Below, piece after piece: positions 1 to 4,663 of a DNA stretch of 5,404 nucleotides. Every line of letters begins with the position of its first letter. The first letter of the stretch is position 1. Under the pieces are notes generated by a model. That model made no database searches. It worked only from the letters and a program-made list of their open reading frames with translations, and had not been told where the DNA came from. The DNA comes from Thermoplasmata archaeon. Lineage in GTDB: Archaea > Thermoplasmatota > Thermoplasmata > Lutacidiplasmatales > UBA184. The DNA is taken from contig JAKIVW010000011.1 of assembly GCA_022750355.1 (NCBI GenBank), positions 21,405-26,808 of the forward strand. Reading direction: 5' to 3'. Made by a program: the position numbers and the translations under genes.

Positions 1-290
1 GAACAGCTGTTCCGGTAGTCGATCCCTTCCCAGCCCATGCCGGAGGTGATCTCGCCCGGAGGATGGTGAGAGCCGGCGTCGTGGATGGCGCCGGCGCTAG
101 AGCCAGCGGGAGCGCTCTCGGTCGCAAAGGCGAGTGCCCCAGGGTCGGGCACCGCCGCGATACTCTGTGCCGGGGCATTCGGGCGAGCGAGCGTCGACCC
201 GACCGGCCCGAGGACCGCGAGCGAACTCGCGACGACGAGCACGACTACGATCCAACCTGCGGTCGCCCTGGGAGGAGAATGGCCGATCAA
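1..290 (-). CDS. Exported protein of unknown function, N-terminal fragment (runs off left edge)
   Basis: This reading frame has no ATG near its start and is cut by the window edge. Read from a TTG codon at 290-288 it begins MIGHSPPRATAGWI and continues as a typical Sec signal peptide. There is a short basic n-region, a hydrophobic core (IVVVLVVASSLAVLGPVG, about residues 14-31), then a likely cleavage region around STLARP. The mature part starts with a low-complexity stretch rich in Ala, Pro, Ser, Gly and His, as in many secreted archaeal and bacterial proteins, and ends at the edge with GMGWEGIDYRNSC. A G-rich stretch (GGGGGT) lies 4 bases upstream of the TTG. A second in-frame TTG at 341-339 would add 17 residues. 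The frame is open back to a TGA near 350. I infer an extracellular or surface protein, but the family cannot be named from about 96 residues. An enzyme or propeller domain may follow outside the window. Confidence 0.6.
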   Translation of the reverse strand, partial: MIGHSPPRATAGWIVVVLVVASSLAVLGPVGSTLARPNAPAQSIAAVPDPGALAFATESAPAGSSAGAIHDAGSHHPPGEITSGMGWEGIDYRNSC

Positions 291-331
291 CGTAACCCCC
301 GCCGAAGCGGGTAGAGGGAGTGTACGTTGGT

Positions 332-366
332 CGGTGAACAAACTATTTCAAGATGCGCATAAGTGC
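332..366 (-). promoter_or_regulatory. Candidate archaeal promoter for the exported protein
   Basis: This is the most AT-rich block between the membrane-protein gene and the exported-protein gene. Read on the minus strand it contains ACTTATGC followed by GAAATAGTTTG. Either could act as a TATA element for transcription starting about 25 bases downstream, near 335 or 318. Both would give a short leader ahead of the TTG at 290. The assignment rests only on base composition and spacing, and no BRE or mapped start is available. Confidence 0.3.
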
Positions 367-434
367 GGATTGCTCCGCGAGCGTCCGGGGCGATGAAATT
401 TGGCCGAATGCCCCTTCGAGGTGGCCCGACCGGC

Positions 435-722
435 TCAGTGGGAGGCGGTCCACACGATCGCCCCGAGGCCGGTCGCCTCGCACAGGCCGATCGCGAACAG
501 GAACGGCGCGAAGGAGTCCGGGATGAGGGGCATCGCGGCCAGGTACGAGTACACGGTGAGCCCGCTCTGTAACACGAAGGCGCCCGCGAACACGAGGAGC
601 GCGAGCCCGAAGCCGGTTCGGGTCTGCGCGTAGACGCGACGGTACAGCGCGAAGAGGGCGGCGGCGAGCACGATGCTCACGAGGCCGAGCGCCACGCTCG
701 CCTCCATCAACAGGCTGCTCAT
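435..722 (-). CDS. Small three-helix membrane protein coupled to a winged-helix regulator
   Basis: This 95-residue protein has three hydrophobic segments, at about residues 8-26, 36-61 and 69-92. They are separated by a basic loop (YRRVYAQTRTG) and a short polar turn (MPLIPDSF). There is no signal-peptide cleavage site, so it is probably an integral inner-membrane protein. From memory it resembles the short DUF7521-type proteins of haloarchaea and Thermoplasmata, which sit next to ArsR-like or winged-helix regulators; that name is a recollection, not a search result. Its ATG at 722-720 overlaps the TGA of the upstream regulator (ATGA), so the two are almost certainly translated together. No catalytic motif is visible. 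I infer a membrane partner or sensor of the regulator, or a target of it. The reading frame is well supported by the clean hydrophobicity pattern and the overlap. Confidence 0.78.
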   Translation of the reverse strand: MSSLLMEASVALGLVSIVLAAALFALYRRVYAQTRTGFGLALLVFAGAFVLQSGLTVYSYLAAMPLIPDSFAPFLFAIGLCEATGLGAIVWTASH

Positions 723-1072
723 CGGTCGCCTCCGAAGGATCGCACGAGGTTCGGCCGGGTGGTCGGACGCGCCCCGGAGGACATCCCGGGGCGGCCACCG
801 CCGACGGGAAGCGCCTCGAGGTAGGCTTCCGTCGCGCCCGCGAGCTCGTAGGGGGCCGCGTAGGCGTCCCCCACGGGCCGGTAGATCGCGCCGTTCCGTT
901 CCAGTAGCTTCAGGTGGTGACGGACGGTCCGGTAATCGAGAGAAAGGGTTGCGGCGAGCTGGTGGGCGTTGGCGGGGGAAAGGACCAGCGCGTCAAGGAT
1001 CCGACGGCGGTTCGGGCCCCCGCGGGTGCCGAAGAGGAGGTACCACATGAGGGAGCGGAAGCCGGGACTCAT
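719..1072 (-). CDS. Winged helix-turn-helix transcriptional regulator (ArsR-like)
   Basis: This 117-residue protein has a DNA-binding domain at about residues 15-75. It starts with MWYLLFGTRGGPNRRR, the arginine-rich lead-in to helix 1. Then come the HTH helices (residues 35-43, NAHQLAATL; recognition helix about 46-59, DYRTVRHHLKLLERNG) and a short wing (AIYRPVGDAYAAP). The pattern LDYRTVRHHLKLLERNG is characteristic of the ArsR/winged-helix superfamily. No metal-binding cysteines are present, so metal sensing is unlikely. The tail after residue 78 is low in predicted structure and rich in Gly, Arg and Pro. The ATG at 1072 keeps residues upstream of MWYLL; an internal ATG at 1048 is possible. 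It is the first gene of a two-gene unit with the membrane protein, which suggests a membrane-linked or autoregulated switch. Its target genes are unknown. Confidence 0.87.
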   Translation of the reverse strand: MSPGFRSLMWYLLFGTRGGPNRRRILDALVLSPANAHQLAATLSLDYRTVRHHLKLLERNGAIYRPVGDAYAAPYELAGATEAYLEALPVGGGRPGMSSGARPTTRPNLVRSFGGDR

Positions 1073-1095
1073 GGATCGTCCCGACCGAGTCGGCC

Positions 1096-1108
1096 GCTCC
1101 TTATCAGT
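1096..1108 (-). promoter_or_regulatory. TATA-like element upstream of the winged-helix regulator
   Basis: On the minus strand the 70-base gap between the lactonase stop and the regulator start contains CTGATAAGG, the only AT-rich patch in an otherwise G-rich stretch. Its centre lies about 30 bases from the ATG at 1072. That spacing would put the transcription start at or very near the start codon, giving a leaderless message. No Shine-Dalgarno sequence lies at the usual 5-10 bases from this ATG; a GGAG is present but 24 bases away. This agrees with leaderless expression but is not proof. Confidence 0.35.
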
Positions 1109-1142
1109 CGAACCCCCTCCCCGTGGGTCGGGCGTCGTCCCC

Positions 1143-2285
1143 TCAGAACGCCGCCATCCCCTCCGCCGTGGCGGGCAGGGAAAAGACCGCCGAGAGTAGG
1201 GTCAGGCTACCGCCCGACCCGATCGCGAACTGTTCGATTTCGCCCGCCCCGGCGTCGTACACGAACAGGTACTGGCCGTGCGGTCCACCGACCGCCATGT
1301 CGGTGTCGGCCGCACCCGTCGTGGCCGCGACCGCGCTGACCAGCGTGAGGGTCCCGCCGGTGCCGACCTGGTACGTCGAGATGGTGCTGCCGTGCGCGTT
1401 GGTCGTGTATACCCACGTGCCGCCGTGGGCGACGGTCACCCAGCACGGGGCGGCTCCGCCGTCCGCCACCGAGCCGCTCACAACCGTGAGCGCGCCGTTG
1501 GAGGCCACCGAGTACGAGGAGAGCGCGCCGATCGCCGCGTCGCTGACGATGAGCGAGCCGCCCTTCCCCCAGGCGAACCCGTAGGGGGTCGTCCCGTTGG
1601 ACACGGTCACCGTGGGGGCCTGGGCCAGGCCGCCGGTTCCGACGACGTACGTGTCGATGAGATTCGTGTTCTTTTCCGTAACGACGAGGACGTGGCCGCT
1701 CGGGTTGAAGGAGATCTGGGCCGGGCCCGTCGGAGCGTTCGTGCTCAGGGGTTCGCGCGAGCCGATGAGCGGCGTGAGCACCCCGCTCGTGCCGAGTTGG
1801 AAGCCCGCGATGTTGCCGCGCCGGCTGGAATCGCCCGCGTTCAGCACGTACACCAACCATCCGTGGACGGTGATGCTGACGGGGACCTGGCCCCGGGAGT
1901 GGGTTTGGTCGACGAACGTCAGCACCGGTCCGGGGGCCGCGTTCACGTGGAAGACCGAGATGGAGTGGCTGCCCGCGTTCACGACCAAGAGGAATTCATG
2001 GTTCGCGGTGAGGGCGAGCGCCCCCGAATCGGCGAGACTTGCCCCGGTGCCGAGACCGTGAGTGGCAAACGTTCCCGCCGGGATGAGCGCCCCGCCGGAA
2101 CCGATCCGGTAGGCGATCACCGAGTTGCCGGAGACGGCGTTCGACATCGTGAACACCGCACCCCCGGCACCGTGGGACGGGACGGAGGGAGTCGCGATCG
2201 GCGCTTGGGCGGACGCGGCGGCCGGCACCAGCAGCAGGAGCGCTGCCGCTACCGGGATCAACCATAGCGGGCTGGGTCGCTTCAT
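1143..2285 (-). CDS. Exported seven-bladed beta-propeller, lactonase (6-phosphogluconolactonase-like) family
   Basis: The 380-residue product starts with a Sec signal peptide: MKRP, a hydrophobic core at residues 7-23 (LWLIPVAAALLLLVP), and cleavage probably after ASA at residue 26. The rest is a repeat of about 45-50 residues ending in a motif like Y-x-V-G-T-G-G-x-L-T-x-V. I count seven copies, for example AYRIGSGGALIPAG, GFQLGTSGVLTPL, SYSVASNGALTVV, TYQVGTGGTLTLV and QFAIGSGGSLTLL, so a seven-bladed propeller is expected. The phrases VFTMSN, GLGTG, VTVHG, VYVLNAG, VVTEKNTN and ACWVTV-like text are typical of proteins annotated as beta-propeller fold lactonases. Cytosolic members hydrolyse 6-phosphogluconolactone. 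An exported one is more likely to act on another lactone or to be a structural or binding protein, so its substrate is not known. An ATG at 2318 would add 11 residues. I prefer the ATG at 2285 because it gives a normal short basic n-region. Confidence 0.88.
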   Translation of the reverse strand: MKRPSPLWLIPVAAALLLLVPAAASAQAPIATPSVPSHGAGGAVFTMSNAVSGNSVIAYRIGSGGALIPAGTFATHGLGTGASLADSGALALTANHEFLLVVNAGSHSISVFHVNAAPGPVLTFVDQTHSRGQVPVSITVHGWLVYVLNAGDSSRRGNIAGFQLGTSGVLTPLIGSREPLSTNAPTGPAQISFNPSGHVLVVTEKNTNLIDTYVVGTGGLAQAPTVTVSNGTTPYGFAWGKGGSLIVSDAAIGALSSYSVASNGALTVVSGSVADGGAAPCWVTVAHGGTWVYTTNAHGSTISTYQVGTGGTLTLVSAVAATTGAADTDMAVGGPHGQYLFVYDAGAGEIEQFAIGSGGSLTLLSAVFSLPATAEGMAAF

Positions 2286-2319
2286 CGCCCGCCCAGCCGG
2301 CCGACCCGTCATAGCCATA

Positions 2320-2335
2320 GGCCGTTTTCACGGCC
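2320..2335. repeat. Perfect 6-bp inverted repeat with four-base loop upstream of the lactonase gene
   Basis: GGCCGT and ACGGCC flank TTTC on the plus strand. In an RNA read from the minus strand this is a 6-bp stem closed by GAAA, a GNRA-type tetraloop. It ends one base before the ATG at 2318 and 34 bases before the ATG at 2285. There is no U-tract, so it is not a normal terminator. It would hinder use of the 2318 start, which agrees with choosing 2285. It could be chance in such GC-rich DNA. Confidence 0.4.
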
Positions 2336-2428
2336 GAGTCACGCCCCACTCTCACCCCAATTCGGCCCCAACCGGCCGCCGGATGATTCGGGTGGAGGAA
2401 CCTTGGGCTCAGAACGGCACGAAGCGCC

Positions 2429-2890
2429 CTAGCCGAGCCAGTTCCAGAAGTCGTCCCGCCAATAGTCGGCCGCCTCATGCACCGTCCGAACTGGCGCCGG
2501 TTCGAGTCCGGCTTGTCGGGCCCTGTCGAAACGGGCGCGCAACTCCTCGACCGATTCTTGGGACAAAGAATCGAGGATCGGTCGGAGATCGTTCTTAATC
2601 CCGAGGTCTAGGACGCGGTCCGGATGCCGGATCACGATGCGAAAGTGGTGGCTGGAGGAACCTTCCACCCTCAATACCTGCCAGGCCAGCGTCTCCCCAC
2701 GTTTGCGTTGCAGCTCGTAGGCCGCCAAGTTGCCCAGTGCCTCCGCGACGAAATTCTCGTCGGTCAACCCGGGCGTGAGATGCAGTCCGACCTCGAGTCC
2801 GCGGTGCGTGGAACCCCCACGCCTCGCGGGCGGAAATCCCCTACGAAGCACCGAATCACGCGGAGAACGGAGCGGGGGTCCGGGGGACAC
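2429..2890 (-). CDS. Hypothetical protein, 153 aa, behind the HIT gene
   Basis: I do not recognise this family. The start is a GTG at 2890, 6 bases after the stop codon of the HIT gene, so the two probably share a transcript. The first 30 or so residues are rich in Arg, Pro and Gly and may be disordered. A second GTG, 14 codons in, is an alternative start. From about residue 32 the protein looks soluble and folded: a strand (GLEVGLHLTP), a helix (DENFVAEALGNLAAYELQRKRG), strands (LAWQVLRVEG, HFRIVIRHPDRVLDLGI), then an amphipathic charged helix (SQESVEELRARFDRARQAG) and an aromatic C-terminus (DYWRDDFWNWLG). There is no signal peptide, membrane segment, metal-binding cluster or nucleotide-binding motif. 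The amino-acid composition of the C-terminal 120 residues and the long open frame support a real gene. Its position suggests a role linked to the HIT protein, but this is inference. Confidence 0.7.
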   Translation of the reverse strand: MSPGPPLRSPRDSVLRRGFPPARRGGSTHRGLEVGLHLTPGLTDENFVAEALGNLAAYELQRKRGETLAWQVLRVEGSSSHHFRIVIRHPDRVLDLGIKNDLRPILDSLSQESVEELRARFDRARQAGLEPAPVRTVHEAADYWRDDFWNWLG

Positions 2891-2896
2891 CGGGTG

Positions 2897-3418
2897 CTAC
2901 GGAGGGCCGGGGCGCCCGACCGCGGAGCGCAAACGCGAGACGAGTTCGGCCACCTGAATAGGATCGCCGTGCGGAGCGCCGGGCCAATCCGCGATGGCGA
3001 GCCGAACGTACTCCTTCGGCATTCCCGGGTAGCGGGCCGCGATGAGCATGTGCACATGCCGGACCCCTTCGGTGAACCCGAAGCAGTAGGTCCATTCCGC
3101 CGGTGTGCACATCCCGAGCGCCCGGCTGAGCCGACCGATCAGCCAACCCAGCCGCTCCGATTCTGAGTCGGAGAGCGCGGCCAGGTTCGGGACGTGGCGC
3201 TTCGTCTGAATGAGGATAATGCCGAGGTAGCTCGGCCCGTCCTCGTAGATCTGATGGGAAGCGTGGAAGGACGAATCCTCGTAGACACACCGGTCCGAGA
3301 GCGGTCCAAAATCGGTCGCCCGTTGGCAGAACATGCAGTCGACTGTCGGTCGATGCGAGGGGGAGGTCACGTCGGCAGAGGCGTTCGGAAAGCGCGCCGC
3401 TTCGGTCGGGTTGGTCAT
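2897..3418 (-). CDS. HIT-superfamily nucleotide hydrolase/transferase-like protein with altered histidine triad
   Basis: This 173-residue protein has the HIT layout. A CxxC pair (C28-M-F-C31) is followed by a strand/helix core, TKRHVPNLAAL (H75), and RHVHMLIAARYPGMP (residues 120-134). C28, C31, H75 and H121 match the usual zinc site. In HIT proteins the motif is H-x-H-x-H; here it is H121-V-H123-M-L125. The middle histidine, the usual nucleophile that forms the nucleotidyl intermediate, is kept, while the third is leucine. The RYPGMP tail matches HIT relatives with R-x-P-x-x-P after the triad. Family members hydrolyse dinucleoside polyphosphates or nucleoside phosphoramidates in the cytosol. 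With the altered triad, activity is uncertain. The frame is open further upstream into the dehydrogenase gene, but I place the start at ATG 3418. It is the nearest ATG that keeps C28; the next one (MFCQ) would remove it. No Shine-Dalgarno is visible. Confidence 0.85.
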   Translation of the reverse strand: MTNPTEAARFPNASADVTSPSHRPTVDCMFCQRATDFGPLSDRCVYEDSSFHASHQIYEDGPSYLGIILIQTKRHVPNLAALSDSESERLGWLIGRLSRALGMCTPAEWTYCFGFTEGVRHVHMLIAARYPGMPKEYVRLAIADWPGAPHGDPIQVAELVSRLRSAVGRPGPP

Positions 3419-3477
3419 ACCGAATCGAAGGACACGAACGCAGATGAAGCGCGTCTCACTTGGAACTTTCTTCGAGG

Positions 3478-3490
3478 TGCTTATTCCTGT
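3478..3490 (-). promoter_or_regulatory. Weak TATA-like element upstream of the HIT gene
   Basis: In the 136-base gap between the dehydrogenase stop and the HIT start, the minus strand reads CAGGAATAAGCAC. The AATAAG core is AT-rich against a GC-rich background and lies about 64 bases upstream of the ATG at 3418, which would imply a leader of around 40 bases. It resembles the GATAAG patch ahead of the winged-helix gene. Evidence is composition only. The HIT pair could instead be read through from the dehydrogenase. Confidence 0.22.
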
Positions 3491-3554
3491 GCTACGGCAG
3501 GCCGCGGCGGCCGAGACACAACCGGGAGTCGGTTCTTCGGTCGGCGCATGGGCA

Positions 3555-4511
3555 CTAGGGCGGGGGCGTGGGACGAAGGGCTGCGCCCGGCTCGGGCTCA
3601 CCGGGTAGGGCCGAGGCAGCGGCCAAAGCCTCCATGAATCGGATCATGATTGAAAAGTCCTCATTGGCTCCCCGGGCCATCGCGGCGGCAGACATCTGTT
3701 GGGCCGCCGCCGTGGCCGGCATGGCGACCGAGAGCTCGTGGGCTTCCCGGAGCACCAGGTCGAAGTCCTTGTGCATGAGCGAGAGGGCGAAGTTGGAAGG
3801 ATACCGATCTTGCCGGACGTTTTCCAACTTGGACTTCTGACCCGGAGTGAGTACCGCCGTCTGTCCGAGGACGTCGAGCAACAGTCCCTTCTGGATGCCG
3901 GCCTTGAGACCGAGCGCGATCGCTTCGGCCAAGGCCTGCATTCCGAGGCCGAGCAAAGTGTTGACCACCAGTTTCATCGTGGTGCCCATGCCGCTCGGGC
4001 CGACATGGAAGCTGTGGGATCCGAGCACATCCAGGATCGGCCGGCACCGTTGGTAGGTCTCCGCCTCCCCTCCGACGAAGATGACGAGACTGCCCTGCTC
4101 GACCTGGGGCACACTTCCCGAAACCGCCGCATCGATCATCGGGACGCCGTGCTCCGCGGCCGTTTGATGGAGACGACGGGAGGCACCCGGGGAAACGGTG
4201 CTCAGGTCGATGATGGTCGAATTCGAATGCACTCCGGCCAGTGCGCCGTCGGGGCCGAACATGACGTGGTGTTGGGCCTCGTCATTCGTGACACTCGCCA
4301 GGACCAGCTCGCAATTCGCCGCCAACTCCTTCGGCGTAGCGGCGGTGGTCGCCCCCCACTCCACGGCGGCTCGTGTCGTCGCCGCGGTGCGATCATAGAC
4401 CACTACAGGGTACCCCGCGTTCAGTAATCGATGGGTCATCCCACTCCCCATGTGGCCCATGCCGATGAACCCGATTTTCGTTTCCAACCTGCGGGTTTCC
4501 GGAGTCGTCAT
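3555..4511 (-). CDS. NAD(P)-dependent beta-hydroxyacid dehydrogenase (3-hydroxyisobutyrate dehydrogenase / glyoxylate-succinic semialdehyde reductase family)
   Basis: This 318-residue protein has the complete family layout. An N-terminal Rossmann fold carries GFIGMGHMGSGM (residues 14-25, G-x-G-x-x-G) and YDRT at 39-42. The substrate-binding stretch DAAVSGSVPQVEQG spans 127-140, followed by VGG at 146-148. The catalytic lysine region GMGTTMKLVVN has K180 and N184. The all-helical C-terminal domain includes MHKDFDLVLREA. Such enzymes reduce or oxidise small beta-hydroxyacids, for example 3-hydroxyisobutyrate in valine breakdown, tartronate semialdehyde, glyoxylate or succinic semialdehyde; sequence alone does not decide the substrate. 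D40 next to R41 leaves NAD or NADP preference open. The last 20 residues are a Pro/Ala-rich tail beyond the usual end. The start at 4511 is fixed by a strong ribosome binding site. No other valine-degradation genes are nearby. Confidence 0.95.
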   Translation of the reverse strand: MTTPETRRLETKIGFIGMGHMGSGMTHRLLNAGYPVVVYDRTAATTRAAVEWGATTAATPKELAANCELVLASVTNDEAQHHVMFGPDGALAGVHSNSTIIDLSTVSPGASRRLHQTAAEHGVPMIDAAVSGSVPQVEQGSLVIFVGGEAETYQRCRPILDVLGSHSFHVGPSGMGTTMKLVVNTLLGLGMQALAEAIALGLKAGIQKGLLLDVLGQTAVLTPGQKSKLENVRQDRYPSNFALSLMHKDFDLVLREAHELSVAMPATAAAQQMSAAAMARGANEDFSIMIRFMEALAAASALPGEPEPGAALRPTPPP

Positions 4512-4663
4512 GACTACCTCCTATCGGACCCGACGATGGGCCCGCCTTCAGTAGCGGAACCGGGTAGTTCATGCTGCTGGAGCCCTCCCATCGTGCAACC
4601 GGAGGTGGACGTACCCGGGAGAGGGCCTCCGGGGGCTAATGTTCCCTAACTCGGTGTCCCGGT
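4512..4663. promoter_or_regulatory. Divergent intergenic region between dehydrogenase and cyclase, with candidate promoters and inverted repeats
   Basis: This 152-base gap must hold promoters for both flanking genes. For the cyclase, the plus-strand patch GGCTAATG (about 4634-4641) is centred some 26 bases before the ATG at 4664, which suits a leaderless start. No strong Shine-Dalgarno precedes that ATG. No clear TATA element is visible for the dehydrogenase. Two interleaved inverted repeats are present: ACGATGGG (4533-4540) with CCCATCGT (4587-4594), and CCGGGTA (4560-4566) with TACCCGG (4612-4618). Their half-sites are 54 and 52 bases apart centre to centre. They may be operator half-sites or chance matches. 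Confidence 0.4.
4516..4521 (-). promoter_or_regulatory. Strong Shine-Dalgarno sequence of the dehydrogenase gene
   Basis: GGAGGT on the minus strand lies 4 bases before the ATG at 4511 and matches the core complement of the 16S rRNA 3' end. It fixes the start codon. It is the only strong ribosome binding site in the window; the other genes have weak ones or none. Confidence 0.85.

Noticed and set aside
1..12. Perfect 12-bp palindrome GAACAGCTGTTC at the left edge
   Set aside because: It lies within the coding frame of the exported protein and at the window edge, with no flanking copy or promoter context to support a binding site.
1278..2267. Long plus-strand open frame (329 codons) opposite the propeller gene
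   Set aside because: Its translation is an Arg/Gly/Asp/Val-rich shadow with no domain features, whereas the minus-strand frame has a signal peptide and seven regular repeats.
2286..2428. Possible small gene or terminator between the propeller and the unknown gene
   Set aside because: No poly-T tract follows the unknown gene on its strand, and no short frame with a start and ribosome binding site stands out. Only the small hairpin at 2320-2335 is notable.
2496..2512. Sequence resembling a tRNA T-arm (GCCGG-TTCGAGT-CCGGC)
   Set aside because: No matching acceptor stem, D-arm or anticodon arm can be found around it, and it lies inside the coding frame of the 153-residue protein, where it encodes AGLEPAP in reverse.
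3046..3059. Perfect 14-bp palindrome GCATGTGCACATGC
   Set aside because: It falls exactly on the codons of the HIT motif (R-H-V-H-M), which explains the sequence; an operator inside the gene is not needed.
2624..3166. Plus-strand open frame of 180 codons across the unknown and HIT genes
   Set aside because: It spans the junction of two minus-strand genes, has no recognisable domain, and is explained as a shadow frame of GC-rich coding DNA.
3419..3601. N-terminal extension of the HIT frame by 61 residues
   Set aside because: It overlaps the end of the dehydrogenase gene, has a low-complexity Pro/Ser/Arg-rich composition unlike HIT proteins, and a good ATG at 3418 keeps the whole conserved domain.
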